A stretch of DNA of 64,000 nucleotides from Carboxylicivirga fragile (lineage in GTDB: Bacteria > Bacteroidota > Bacteroidia > Bacteroidales > Marinilabiliaceae). A model generated the notes under the pieces. It did not search any database, was not told the DNA's origin, and saw only the letters and a program-made list of their open reading frames with translations. Of the stretch, positions 39,204 to 48,816 are shown in pieces. Location of the stretch: positions 57,967-121,966 of the forward strand of contig JAFMVD010000012.1 of assembly GCA_025499625.1 (NCBI GenBank), written 5' to 3'. Numbering within the stretch: position 1 is the first letter of the stretch; every line of letters starts with the position of its first letter. The position numbers were made by a program, and so were the translations under genes.

Positions 39204-41438
39204 TTAATCACGACTTAAATGCGCCAGAACTAACTTTATTTCACCGTAGCTAACTTTACGACCCAAGGCTTGTTTTATTTCGTTGGAATAGGTCGATTCA
39301 TATTTTTCGCAATATTGAGTAATCAACTTGAGTGCTTTTTTATCAACCAATTCACTAATCTCAATTTCGCCAAGTTGCACATAGTGTGCCAAGTGGCTTT
39401 CTATTGTGGAAGATTTTAAACTACGCTCTTCAGCAATATCTTTGATTGATTTCCCATCCTTATAGAGCGTATAGCTAATCTCTTTGGTGGGGATTTTAGT
39501 GGATTTGGCTTCCTTAGTCTTTCCACTAATCCGCTTGTATTCTTTTTTGGCTCTTTTCTGCGACGATTCAAAAACAGGCATATCTTTTAAGCTGGCCTTG
39601 TTTATTTCGGTTTTCTCAATGGCCGACTTTAATAATAACTCACTCTTAAAAATATGTTGCAATTGGCGGGCAAACAATCGATCCACATCGTCCAGCTCAT
39701 TCAGATATTTTTTTATGCGTTTTTCAGAGCTGAGCTCAAGCACATGCGCTTTCACATTTCCCGATAACTTTTCCAATCGTGGTTTAAAATATTCGCGGGC
39801 ATCGCCTATGCGTTTAAGCAGGTGTTCCAACATATCTGGCTTGTTCTCAAATACAATCTTTCGTATCTGTGCCATAAACTGATTAGCCACTGTACGTAAT
39901 GGCAAAAACTCTTCCAACAAAGCCTTGGCCCAGCTTTGATACTGCTGTTTCACCGAGCGTTTTTCATCCTTATCGTACGATGCCACATGATAGGCCAAAC
40001 CACTATTTAACCAGGCAAAATCAAAGGCATTTAAGGCCACTTCCGACACGTATTGAATGGTTGCTCCTTCAAGATCTTTCTCTAATTCGGCTAATTCTTC
40101 AGCTTGATTAGTATAATCGGTAACATCCGTATCGCAGGCAAGCCCTTGTGTTGGCACAGGAGCCGTTAATGTAAGTCCATCCAAACTGGTTAAACGCGAC
40201 AAAGCCACATAAATTTGCCCCGGTGCAAAAGCCTTTGAAACATCAATGGTGGCTGTTTTAAAGGTTAAACCTTGGCTTTTATGAACCGTAATGGCCCAGG
40301 CCAATTTAATAGGGTAATGAGTATACGTTCCAATCGTTTTCTCTTCAATCTCACCGCTTTCCTTATTAAGTGTGAAACGTTTATTTTCCCATCCGTAAGG
40401 TTCAACCGTGGTTGATGGCGATCCATCATCAAAACTTACTTTTATATAATCATCGCTCAAGGCCGATACTGTTCCTAGCTTTCCATTAAAATAGAGCAAA
40501 TCGCCCGAGTAATCATTCTTCACAAACATCACCTGCGCGCCTTTCTTCAGCTTCAAGCGCTCTTCAACGGGGTAGTTGTATTCGTTAAAATCACCTTGTA
40601 CTTCTGCATGAAAAGTAAATATCTCACCAGGTAATTCAGCCAAGGATCGTCGATTTAGTTCATCGGCTTTGGCATTGTGGGTAGTTAAAAAGATGGAGCC
40701 CTTTTGTTTGCTATGGTCGAAATTGGGTTTGTAACATTTATTTAGTAACTCAACATCCTTGGCATTCACCTTATTATCTCTAAAATTATTTAGAAGACTC
40801 ACAAAATCGCTATCACTCTGACGGTATATTTTACTTAATTCGAGTTGTATAGGAGCCTGCTGTTTTAATGCATTGGCATGAAAGAAATAGAAACCCTTAT
40901 AAAAGGGTGATAAGTAATTCCACTCATTATCCTTAACGACTGGAGGTAATTGTAACAAATCGCCAATAAACAGTACCTGAACACCGCCAAAAGCCATATC
41001 GCGCTGCCTACGAACGGATCTTAATATGGTGTCGATCGCATCCAGCAAATCGGCACGTAACATACTTACCTCATCAATAATCAAAAGCTCCAACTCCTTT
41101 AGCATGTTGCGCTTTACCTGATGCAATTTACTTTGTGCCATCAAGCTTTTGGGCGTATTAATCTGTACCGACGAACCGCTTGGAAGCAGCGCATTGTTAT
41201 CCGGCACAAAAGCCCCGTATGGCAACTGAAACAAAGAATGTAAGGTCACACCCCCAGCATTAATGGCAGCAATACCTGTAGGCGCAGCAACAATTGTGTT
41301 TTTATGGGTGTTGGCAGTAATTTCGTGCAGCAAGGTGGTTTTACCCGTACCCGCTTTACCCGTTAAAAACAGGCATCGATTGGTATTGTTAACGTAGCGT
41401 TTTGTCAGTTCAGCTATGGGGTTGTGTTCGCTTGTCAT
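39204..41438 (-). CDS. Pif1/RecD-like superfamily 1 helicase with C-terminal HTH domain
   Basis: 744 residues. Walker A is GKAGTGKTTLLHEI (about 27-40), Walker B LLIIDEVSMLRADLLD (about 115), and the SF1B motif near the end of the motor is WAITVHKSQGLTF. A linker of coiled helices follows, and the last about 95 residues (SYTLYKDGKSIKDIAEERSL) look like the HTH_40 domain found at the end of Bacteroidota helicases such as RecQ. It probably unwinds DNA with 5' to 3' polarity in replication or repair. It stands alone on the minus strand. Confidence 0.87.
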   Translation of the reverse strand: MTSEHNPIAELTKRYVNNTNRCLFLTGKAGTGKTTLLHEITANTHKNTIVAAPTGIAAINAGGVTLHSLFQLPYGAFVPDNNALLPSGSSVQINTPKSLMAQSKLHQVKRNMLKELELLIIDEVSMLRADLLDAIDTILRSVRRQRDMAFGGVQVLFIGDLLQLPPVVKDNEWNYLSPFYKGFYFFHANALKQQAPIQLELSKIYRQSDSDFVSLLNNFRDNKVNAKDVELLNKCYKPNFDHSKQKGSIFLTTHNAKADELNRRSLAELPGEIFTFHAEVQGDFNEYNYPVEERLKLKKGAQVMFVKNDYSGDLLYFNGKLGTVSALSDDYIKVSFDDGSPSTTVEPYGWENKRFTLNKESGEIEEKTIGTYTHYPIKLAWAITVHKSQGLTFKTATIDVSKAFAPGQIYVALSRLTSLDGLTLTAPVPTQGLACDTDVTDYTNQAEELAELEKDLEGATIQYVSEVALNAFDFAWLNSGLAYHVASYDKDEKRSVKQQYQSWAKALLEEFLPLRTVANQFMAQIRKIVFENKPDMLEHLLKRIGDAREYFKPRLEKLSGNVKAHVLELSSEKRIKKYLNELDDVDRLFARQLQHIFKSELLLKSAIEKTEINKASLKDMPVFESSQKRAKKEYKRISGKTKEAKSTKIPTKEISYTLYKDGKSIKDIAEERSLKSSTIESHLAHYVQLGEIEISELVDKKALKLITQYCEKYESTYSNEIKQALGRKVSYGEIKLVLAHLSRD

Positions 41439-41592
41439 CTATTTGAATTAAGATATATCAAAGGTCTACAATTCCATCGAAATGAAAAAGCTTTTACAAA
41501 TTATTCCAATCTCAGTAGGGGTTTTCTTACTTTAGATATACCTTTATAGGTGAGATAGCAAGCTATTAGAATGCTACCTAACCTGGTTCAAT

Positions 41593-42453
41593 ATGAATAA
41601 TAAGATTTTTAAAATAGTTCTGGTATTAATAGTGACATCCACTAGTCTCATAGCACAAGAAATTAATGGCTTAGTAATTGATTCGGAAAGCGAATTACCT
41701 TTAGCTTATGTTAACGTTGGAGTCATTAACACTCCAAAAGGAACAATTTCAAATGATCATGGAGAATACACTTTGAATTGTAAAAACTTACCAGCCGACT
41801 GTAAAGTTCAAATTTCAATGATCGGTTATGAATCACAAACCTTTGGCATTAATGATTTAAAGAATAAAACAATAAGTCTAACTAGAAAACCAATTGCACT
41901 GAATGAGATAACCATTAAATGGAAAGAAATAATAAAGGAAGTTGGCACTTCAAAAACGTCAAAAACGGCAGGCGTTTGCGGTTGGGGTGGGACAGATTTT
42001 GGTAAAGGTCATGAGATTGGATTATTAGTTAATTTAGGAGATGAGCTTGTTAAAGTGAAGGATTTTAACCTAAGAATTCGAAAGCACTCTTTTGATACGA
42101 TTGTTTTTAGGTTACACATTCGTCAATTAGAAAATGGATTGCCGACTTATGAGTTATTAAGTGAAAGTATTTATTTACCAATTACTAAACCTAAAGGTTG
42201 GCAAAAGTTTGATTTATCTGCTTATAATATCTTATTAAAAGGGAAAGTCGCAGTATCAATTGAATGGATTAAAATATCAAAAGTGATGGAAAAAAATCTA
42301 ATAAAGATGAATGGATCAAAAGTAGCGACTCCTAATGTTCTGTTTGACATGAACGGCAAAAAAGGGACTTTATATACTAGAAGAGGCAGTGCGGCAAAAT
42401 GGCGGGTACAAGAAAAGAGTAGTCCTGGATTTTACATTACGATCAAAGAATAA
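41593..42453 (+). CDS. Secreted carboxypeptidase-regulatory-like domain protein
   Basis: 286 residues with a signal peptide (LVLIVTSTSLIAQ). Residues about 22-100 form a CarboxypepD_reg-like beta-sandwich (INGLVIDSESELPLAYVNVGV, TISNDHGEYTL, MIGYESQTF). The remaining 180 residues form a second beta-rich domain with WGGTDFGKGHEIGLLVNLG, of unknown family. It is a typical surface or periplasmic protein of Bacteroidota. It ends 19 nt before xdhC but its link with molybdenum-enzyme maturation is not obvious. Confidence 0.7.
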   Translation: MNNKIFKIVLVLIVTSTSLIAQEINGLVIDSESELPLAYVNVGVINTPKGTISNDHGEYTLNCKNLPADCKVQISMIGYESQTFGINDLKNKTISLTRKPIALNEITIKWKEIIKEVGTSKTSKTAGVCGWGGTDFGKGHEIGLLVNLGDELVKVKDFNLRIRKHSFDTIVFRLHIRQLENGLPTYELLSESIYLPITKPKGWQKFDLSAYNILLKGKVAVSIEWIKISKVMEKNLIKMNGSKVATPNVLFDMNGKKGTLYTRRGSAAKWRVQEKSSPGFYITIKE

Positions 42454-42472
42454 ATTAGTACATCAAAACAAA

Positions 42473-43513
42473 ATGAAGAATAATTACCAGCAATTATTAA
42501 CCCAAATTGAAAATAAGGAAAAAATAACCTTTGGCCTGCTCCTCGATAAAAAAGGATCGGCTCCGCAAGTGCCTGGTGCCTCTGCTCTATTTAATCAACA
42601 AGGTCTATTGCATGGTACATTGGGCGGTGGTATTCTCGAAATGAAAGCCGAAGAGCTCGCGGTATCGCATTGGCCTGCAAAAGACAATCAGCTTTGTGAA
42701 GTTGATTACACATCGGATATTGGAGAAGACACAGGTGCGATATGTGGAGGAATAGCAACTTTCTTATTGGATTTTAATCCTGAGGCTAGTCTATCTACTT
42801 TTAAAGCCATGCACAGTGATTTAAAGCTTAATAAAAGTGGCTACCTGCTAAGTCGAATAAATAAAAACAATCCTAATAAAATTAATAGAAGCTGGGTCAC
42901 AAATCCTATCCTCGAAGATGAAGTCAACGAAGCTATTGCTACCTTAAAAGATAATGAGACAAGTGCTTTGATTAATAAGAATGATGACTTGATCTTTATC
43001 GAATACCTCTCTCCAGCCCCACAATTACTTATTGTTGGAGCCGGACATATAGGACAAGCACTATGTCATCAGGGTGCTCTATTAAACTTTAATGTGAGCG
43101 TAGTTGATAATCGGCCAAAGTATGCCAAGCAATCCCTGGTGCCCGATGCTGATCTCTTGATTATTGAACCCAATTTGAAAGATGGTATTCAGCAACTCAA
43201 CATCGACACTAACACCTATGTGGTGATTGTTACTCAAGGTCATAAAAGCGATTGCGAAGCTTTACAATGTGTTATTAAATCAAAGGCGACGTACATAGGC
43301 ATGATCGGTAGTAAACGAAAAATTCAGCAGGTCAAAGGCGATTTTATCAAACGATCAATATGCTCCGAAGAGGAATTTAATCAGATATATGCACCTATCG
43401 GTCTTAACATAGGTTCAAAAACGGTACAGGAAATAGCCATTAGTATTGCAGCAGAACTAATAGCGGAACGAAACAGAAAAAAGAATGTGAGATTTATAGA
43501 TATTAGAAATTAG
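42473..43513 (+). CDS. xdhC: XdhC/CoxI family maturation factor of molybdenum hydroxylases
   Basis: 346 residues from the ATG at 42473; the open frame extends upstream to 42389 but that part overlaps the preceding gene. The N-terminal XdhC domain has KGSAPQVPGASALF and HGTLGGGILEMKAEE; the C-terminal Rossmann domain has LLIVGAGHIGQALC. XdhC binds molybdenum cofactor and supports its sulfuration before insertion into xanthine dehydrogenase-type enzymes. The target enzyme is encoded 1.1 kb downstream. Confidence 0.9.
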   Translation: MKNNYQQLLTQIENKEKITFGLLLDKKGSAPQVPGASALFNQQGLLHGTLGGGILEMKAEELAVSHWPAKDNQLCEVDYTSDIGEDTGAICGGIATFLLDFNPEASLSTFKAMHSDLKLNKSGYLLSRINKNNPNKINRSWVTNPILEDEVNEAIATLKDNETSALINKNDDLIFIEYLSPAPQLLIVGAGHIGQALCHQGALLNFNVSVVDNRPKYAKQSLVPDADLLIIEPNLKDGIQQLNIDTNTYVVIVTQGHKSDCEALQCVIKSKATYIGMIGSKRKIQQVKGDFIKRSICSEEEFNQIYAPIGLNIGSKTVQEIAISIAAELIAERNRKKNVRFIDIRN

Positions 43514-43559
43514 ATACATTAACTACCAATTCAAAATCAAGTCACTACAAAACGCAACA

Positions 43560-44156
43560 ATGAATATAGCATGTATCATATTGGCAGCAGGCAAAAGCAG
43601 CAGAATGAAGCAGCAAAAAATGCTACTTCCCTTTAGTGGATGCTCCGTCATTGAAAATGTATGCAAAGCCTCAATTTTCTCTGAGGTAAAACTTACCATT
43701 GTTGTTAGTGGAAGCAATGGAACACAAATACAACAAGCTATCAAAGATTTACCAATTCAAATAGTTCATAACGCTGAATTTGAAAAAGGTATGTTATCAT
43801 CGGTTCAGGCCGGTGTTGAAGAAGCCAAAGAATACGATGCTTTTTTTATTCTTCCCGGAGATCAACCATTTATTACAAGTCCAATATTCGATCAATTAAT
43901 AAGTACCTATCAAAGTTCAGATAAAGGCCTAATAGTTCCAACCTTTAAGGGTAAAAAAGGACATCCCGTATTGATTAATTCAAGCTATGCTGAGCAAATC
44001 ATGCACCTAGATCACAACATTGGTTTACGTCAGCTTTTTCATGAAAACCAAACCGATATTCAATTACTTGAATTGGATTCCGATGAGATTCTTATCGATA
44101 TAGATCATCCCGAAGATTATACTGAAGCACTCAAACGATTTAATAATGAAACATGA
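43560..44156 (+). CDS. MobA-like nucleotidyltransferase (molybdenum cofactor cytidylyltransferase type)
   Basis: 198 residues. It opens with the nucleotide-binding signature LAAGKSSRM(K)QQKMLLPF and has LPGDQPF in the metal-binding loop, as in MocA/MobA-like NTP transferases. In molybdenum hydroxylase clusters this enzyme makes the cytosine dinucleotide form of the cofactor. It follows xdhC by 46 nt and overlaps the next gene by 11 nt, supporting an operon. Confidence 0.87.
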   Translation: MNIACIILAAGKSSRMKQQKMLLPFSGCSVIENVCKASIFSEVKLTIVVSGSNGTQIQQAIKDLPIQIVHNAEFEKGMLSSVQAGVEEAKEYDAFFILPGDQPFITSPIFDQLISTYQSSDKGLIVPTFKGKKGHPVLINSSYAEQIMHLDHNIGLRQLFHENQTDIQLLELDSDEILIDIDHPEDYTEALKRFNNET

Positions 44157-44631
44157 ATTGACTCAAGTAGCAAGCTTATTCATATGTCTGTGCCTGAGTA
44201 CAATTATTTCGGCACAAGATAAAGCTAACGAGTGTCCTGCAATACTGGATTCTATTTTTGGAAGGCCCTGCATAAAAATAGGCATTCCCCATCATGGTGG
44301 TTTCACGGCATCTAACTTGGGTAAAGCAATTATGGAAATAGAGCATCTCAAAAGTGACAGTAGCTTCCATGTGCATTATAAAGATGCCATTGATCGACGA
44401 CAATTAGACTTCATTATTGATGAAAAAGAATACCAAAAATTAAAATCGATATTTATTAAGCTGTTAGCTATTCACCAAGCAAATAAGTCCTTGTCGGGCG
44501 ATTGTTATATCATCGATAAAAACTACATTTTAAAGACAAAAAATGAAGTGTTAATTATCAAACCTGATAAAAACTCGCAAGATTTCGATTGCCTCGATGA
44601 GTGGATATACGCCATAGAATTAAAGAATTGA
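44146..44631 (+). CDS. Secreted protein of unknown function within the molybdenum-hydroxylase cluster
   Basis: 161 residues with a probable signal peptide (LFICLCLSTIISAQ). The mature part has four cysteines, two early (NECPAIL, GRPCIKI) and two later (GDCYIID, DFDCLDEW), which may form disulfides in the periplasm. No family is recognised. The start overlaps the end of the MobA-like gene, so translation is probably coupled; a role with the exported enzyme is possible but unproved. Confidence 0.65.
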   Translation: MKHELTQVASLFICLCLSTIISAQDKANECPAILDSIFGRPCIKIGIPHHGGFTASNLGKAIMEIEHLKSDSSFHVHYKDAIDRRQLDFIIDEKEYQKLKSIFIKLLAIHQANKSLSGDCYIIDKNYILKTKNEVLIIKPDKNSQDFDCLDEWIYAIELKN

Positions 44632-44677
44632 TTATATTTAGAAAATAGTAAGACTGCTGAATCAAAAAATAAACGCC

Positions 44678-45154
44678 ATGGAAAAAATCGCATTTACACT
44701 TAATAATAAACCCATCGAAATAGAGGTGGATGCCAACGACATCCTACTCACGGTACTTCGAAGCAAACTGGGATTTACCGGAACAAAATATGGCTGTGGA
44801 ATTGGCTACTGTGGTGCTTGTACCATTTTAGTTAATGGCGAAGCCATGCGTTCATGCACCATGGCTGTTAGCGAAATTGCAGGACAGCAAGTAACCACCA
44901 TAGAAGGTTTAGCCATTGGTGATGATCTGCACCCAGTGCAACAATCGTTTGTGATGAACGATGCGCAACAGTGCGGATTTTGCACCCCGGGCATGATAAT
45001 GAATGCTGTAGGTTTATTAAATGATAATCCAAACCCTTCGCGCGAAGAGATTGTTAAAGGCATGAATGATAATCTTTGCCGTTGCGGATCCTATAATCGA
45101 ATTGCAGATGCCGTTGAATCAGCTGCCAAATCAATGAATGGAGGAACCAAATAA
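44678..45154 (+). CDS. 2Fe-2S subunit of a molybdenum hydroxylase (IorA-like)
   Basis: 158 residues with the two [2Fe-2S] clusters of this family: plant-ferredoxin type GCGIGYCGACTILVNG (about 41-55) and the C-terminal CGFCTPGMIM ... LCRCGSY. The length fits the small subunit of isoquinoline 1-oxidoreductase-type enzymes. It passes electrons from the molybdenum subunit to an acceptor. Its stop codon overlaps by one base the ATG of the large subunit. Confidence 0.93.
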   Translation: MEKIAFTLNNKPIEIEVDANDILLTVLRSKLGFTGTKYGCGIGYCGACTILVNGEAMRSCTMAVSEIAGQQVTTIEGLAIGDDLHPVQQSFVMNDAQQCGFCTPGMIMNAVGLLNDNPNPSREEIVKGMNDNLCRCGSYNRIADAVESAAKSMNGGTK

Positions 45155-47295
45155 TGAAAGCAGAAGAAATTAATAAACTCTATTTTGGCGATGTTGATAA
45201 GCCAGTTCGTACGCTCGACCGTCGCGATTTCATAAAAAAGTTGGGTGGCGGTTTAATCATTGTGTTCTCCCTAAGTTCGCTGGCTTTCAAATCCAGCAAA
45301 GAGGATGATCACGATAAACGTAGTGATGATGCCAGCGATTTAAATGCTTATTTACGCATTAGAGAAGATGGTAAAGTAGATTGTTTGACCGGTAAAATTG
45401 AAATGGGTCAGGGTATTATAACTTCCTTGGCTCAAGTTTTATCTGAAGAGCTCGAAATACCGCTTGAAGATATTAATATGGTAATGGGCGATACTGATCT
45501 TTGCCCATACGATGCTGGAACATGGGGTTCCTTAACCACACGTTTCTTCGATCCGCTATTAAGAGCCGCGGCTGCGGAGGCTAAAGTTGAATTAATACTA
45601 TTAGCAGCTAAAGAGCTAAAGGTAGATGCTGATAAACTTCAAACGAAAGATGGCTTCGTTGTTGTAAAATCAGACTCAAAAAAACGCATAAGTTACTCCG
45701 ATCTTACCAAGGGCAAGAAAATAGTTAAAACGGTGAGCACAGCTCCTGTCCTCAAAAAACCTTCAGAATTTCGAACCATCGGAAAACCTATTATCTCTAC
45801 TGATGCCATCAACAAGGTGACTGGCAAAGCTAAATATTCGGCCGACATACAGTTGCCAGGCATGCTATATGCCAGTATTAAAAGACCGCCAGCCCATGGT
45901 GCCACTATAAAAACGATTAATACAATACGGGCTAATGAATATGAAGGAGCAACCGTTATTCACGAGGGTGAGTTAGTAGCCGTTCTGCATGAGAATCCAC
46001 TTATTGCCGAAGAGGCTGCCGTTAAAATAAAAGCCGAGTACGATATTCCTGAATCTAAGGCCGATGATAAGACGATTTTTGAGCATGTGCTTAAAACAGC
46101 AGGTTTCTGGAAGAATACAGAAGAAAAAGGTGATGCTGATAAGGCCTTTGAGTCGGCTCAGTTTAAATTCGATCGCTCCTATTACGATGGCTATAAAGCC
46201 CATGCGTCCATCGAAACACATACGGCCACGGCTACTTTTGAAGGCGATAAATTAGTAATGTGGGTATCTACCCAAACACCTTTTGGTACGCGTAAAGATG
46301 TGGCTGAAACATTGAAAATGCCCATTGAGAAAGTGCACATCAAACAAATATTTATTGGTGGCGGTTTTGGTGGGAAGATTTATAATCAGCAAGCCATTGA
46401 ATGTGCTCAGCTAGCCAAGTTATCGGGCAAACCAGTTCAAGTTGCCTGGACGCGTCGCGAAGAATTTATGTATGACATGTTCAGGCCAGCAGCGGTTATG
46501 AAGATAAAGTCGGGCGTGAACAAAGAAGGCAAAATAAGCGCCTGGAACTATAGTATTTATGGCGCTGGCCCAAGAGGTACTCAGGATTTTTACAATGTAG
46601 CCGATCTTAAAACCGGTATTTGGGGCAACCCTGATCATCCCTTTGGAACAGGAGCATGGCGCGCCCCTGGAAACAACTCTACTACTTTTGCACGTGAATC
46701 GCACATCGACATTATGGCCAATGAAATTGGTATGGATCCCGTTGAGTTCCGCTTAAAAAACATCGTAGACGATCAAATAAAAGCAGCGGTTAATCTGGCT
46801 TGCAAAACGTTTGGATACAAATCGGCTAAAACTGGTAAAAACAGGGGTTGTGGTATGGCCATTGGTCTAGATGCCGGAACTATTGTGGTGCTTATCGCCG
46901 AAGTTGAAGTCAATCCAAGTAATGGTAAAGTAACTCCACTACGAATGGTGTGCGCTCAAGACATGGGGCAGGTGGTAAATCCACATGGTGCCACTGTGCA
47001 AACCGAAGGCGGATTAACCATGGGATTAGGCTATGCCTTATGGGAGGATATTGAGTTTAATTGGGGCGAAGTGAAAACACGTAATTTCGACACCTATGAG
47101 ATAACCAAGTTTACAACCACCCCTCCTATCGAATGTGTCTTTACCGACGATATGGAAACGCCTCCGCAAGGAGGTGGCGAACCTGCTATTATTACCGTAG
47201 GTGGTGCCATTGCCAATGCCGTATTTCACGCTTCAGGTGCTCGAGTTAATCAAATGCCAATCACGCCAGAGCGTATATTGAATAGTTTGGAATAA
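45154..47295 (+). CDS. Molybdopterin-binding subunit of an aldehyde/isoquinoline oxidoreductase (IorB-like)
   Basis: 713 residues. Near the N-terminus DRRDFIKKLGGGLIIVFSLSSLAF is a twin-arginine-type signal, so the folded enzyme is probably moved to the periplasm with its small subunit. Cofactor-binding segments are visible: EMGQGIITSLAQ, GGGFGGKIYNQQ, GTGAWRAPGNNS, and the glutamate in PPQGGGEPAIITVGGA that acts as base in this family. No FAD-binding subunit is encoded nearby, which fits the IorAB type using a membrane or cytochrome acceptor. The substrate cannot be told from sequence. Confidence 0.92.
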   Translation: MKAEEINKLYFGDVDKPVRTLDRRDFIKKLGGGLIIVFSLSSLAFKSSKEDDHDKRSDDASDLNAYLRIREDGKVDCLTGKIEMGQGIITSLAQVLSEELEIPLEDINMVMGDTDLCPYDAGTWGSLTTRFFDPLLRAAAAEAKVELILLAAKELKVDADKLQTKDGFVVVKSDSKKRISYSDLTKGKKIVKTVSTAPVLKKPSEFRTIGKPIISTDAINKVTGKAKYSADIQLPGMLYASIKRPPAHGATIKTINTIRANEYEGATVIHEGELVAVLHENPLIAEEAAVKIKAEYDIPESKADDKTIFEHVLKTAGFWKNTEEKGDADKAFESAQFKFDRSYYDGYKAHASIETHTATATFEGDKLVMWVSTQTPFGTRKDVAETLKMPIEKVHIKQIFIGGGFGGKIYNQQAIECAQLAKLSGKPVQVAWTRREEFMYDMFRPAAVMKIKSGVNKEGKISAWNYSIYGAGPRGTQDFYNVADLKTGIWGNPDHPFGTGAWRAPGNNSTTFARESHIDIMANEIGMDPVEFRLKNIVDDQIKAAVNLACKTFGYKSAKTGKNRGCGMAIGLDAGTIVVLIAEVEVNPSNGKVTPLRMVCAQDMGQVVNPHGATVQTEGGLTMGLGYALWEDIEFNWGEVKTRNFDTYEITKFTTTPPIECVFTDDMETPPQGGGEPAIITVGGAIANAVFHASGARVNQMPITPERILNSLE

Positions 47296-47317
47296 ATAAT
47301 TGTATAATATATCCATC

Positions 47318-47348
47318 AAAACTCTGCCTGACTTTCGGGCAGAGTTTT
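47318..47348. terminator. Bidirectional terminator between the hydroxylase and export operons
   Basis: AAAACTCTGCC and GGCAGAGTTTT pair perfectly around a 9-nt loop, with a T run on the plus strand and an A run on the other side, between two convergent genes. Confidence 0.88.
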
Positions 47349-47362
47349 TTGTTTACAAATCA

Positions 47363-48778
47363 TTAATAGGCTAACAATTGATTAGAATAATACAAAAAAT
47401 TTAACACTTCAAGTTGTTGCATAATATAAGCATCCGTTAGTTTTAATTGACTATTAATGTATTTCTCTTGTCTCTTATTAAGTAGGAACACCGAACTTTC
47501 GCCATATTTAAACTTCTCACTTTCCCCATCCAATAGCTGTCTGTACATTACTACATTCTGGTTCTGAATATCAATCTGCCTCTTCAATAGGAGCTGCTGC
47601 TCCCAGCTGGCATCGGTTTTATTTAGTAATTCATTACGTTTACGTTCCACATCCAGTTCCATATCCTGAATCTTCAATTTGCCCATATTAACATCCGCTC
47701 GCTCTTTTCGGAAGGTTAGAGGCATTGAAAATTCAAAACCCAATTTATAATCAGATGCCGAAAAACTATGAATATTATAACTATCTGATGTTTTCAGAAG
47801 CGGATTATACTTAAGTTTCAATTTAGGTTTAAACTTCTCACGTTTTAAGCGCTGATCAATCTCAGCCATTGAAAGTTTATTAATGGCGGCCAATATTTTC
47901 GGATGGCTTTCAATATACTCAACATCATAAACGGCAATATTCTCAAAAAAAGGAGTTTTAAAATACTCGGGTATGGCGTCATCCTGAAGACTAATAGGCA
48001 TATTCTCAAACCAGAGATAGTTTTCAATTATTTGTCGTGCCTTCACCAGGTACATTTCATTTTTAAGGTAATAATTATCTGCCTCCTGATAAGCGATTGA
48101 AGCTTCCAGCGTATCCATAGACGTCTTCTCACCATTTAGGAATGCCTGTCTGGTATTGTCAAAGTATGTTTTAGCAATAGCCTTATTTTCTTCAAGTACC
48201 TCCAATGAAAAATAGTACTTCTGCCATGTCAAATAAGCACTTACGGCAGCATACATCAATTCATTCAATAATACCTGTTGTTCATTTTCAGCCAAGCTTT
48301 GATAAACCTTTGCTTTTTTAATGGCAGTACTGCGCTCATTAACCAACAAGCCATTTAAAATATTTAGCTCCAAACCCACATGCCATAATCCAAATTCGTC
48401 CGTTTTGTTTTCCGGATTAAGATAATCACCTTGCGTGTTTTCATAAGCTCCAACCACATCAAGGCCAATACTGGTAGGAAAACGAAGCTTAGCACCATAT
48501 TTCCGATAGTAGAGCTTATCATCAAAACTCTTCTCATTCCACCCGGCTGTAATTTCAGGATCGAGAAAACCTCTGGCTTTCATTAACTGCGTTTCAGCAA
48601 TCTTTTGCTTTAAGTCAGCCTGCCGAGCAATGGGATGATATATTAATATATTTTCTAAATACTCGTCATAACTTAATACAAGACTATCAGATACACCTTG
48701 CCCTTTTAGCTCTTCATTATTGGTAAGCCCCAACAATAGTAAAACCAGTAACACTTTGAAATAATTAATAACCATCAT
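47363..48778 (-). CDS. TolC-family outer-membrane efflux protein
   Basis: 471 residues with a signal peptide (LLVLLLLGLTNNEELKG region) and two helical repeats typical of TolC trimers (e.g. LVKARQIIENYLW, ELMYAAVSAYLTWQKYYF, ARNELLNKTDASWEQQLL-type heptads). It forms the outer-membrane channel of a three-part exporter with the HlyD and ABC proteins encoded just upstream. The gap to the HlyD gene is 38 nt. Confidence 0.88.
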   Translation of the reverse strand: MMVINYFKVLLVLLLLGLTNNEELKGQGVSDSLVLSYDEYLENILIYHPIARQADLKQKIAETQLMKARGFLDPEITAGWNEKSFDDKLYYRKYGAKLRFPTSIGLDVVGAYENTQGDYLNPENKTDEFGLWHVGLELNILNGLLVNERSTAIKKAKVYQSLAENEQQVLLNELMYAAVSAYLTWQKYYFSLEVLEENKAIAKTYFDNTRQAFLNGEKTSMDTLEASIAYQEADNYYLKNEMYLVKARQIIENYLWFENMPISLQDDAIPEYFKTPFFENIAVYDVEYIESHPKILAAINKLSMAEIDQRLKREKFKPKLKLKYNPLLKTSDSYNIHSFSASDYKLGFEFSMPLTFRKERADVNMGKLKIQDMELDVERKRNELLNKTDASWEQQLLLKRQIDIQNQNVVMYRQLLDGESEKFKYGESSVFLLNKRQEKYINSQLKLTDAYIMQQLEVLNFLYYSNQLLAY

Positions 48779-48816
48779 TTAAATCAATCTTTAATTACAG
48801 TTCACAAATGTTTGAA

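Noticed and set aside
42389..42472. N-terminal extension of xdhC
   Set aside because: It overlaps the end of the 41593 gene; the ATG at 42473 begins just before the XdhC domain.
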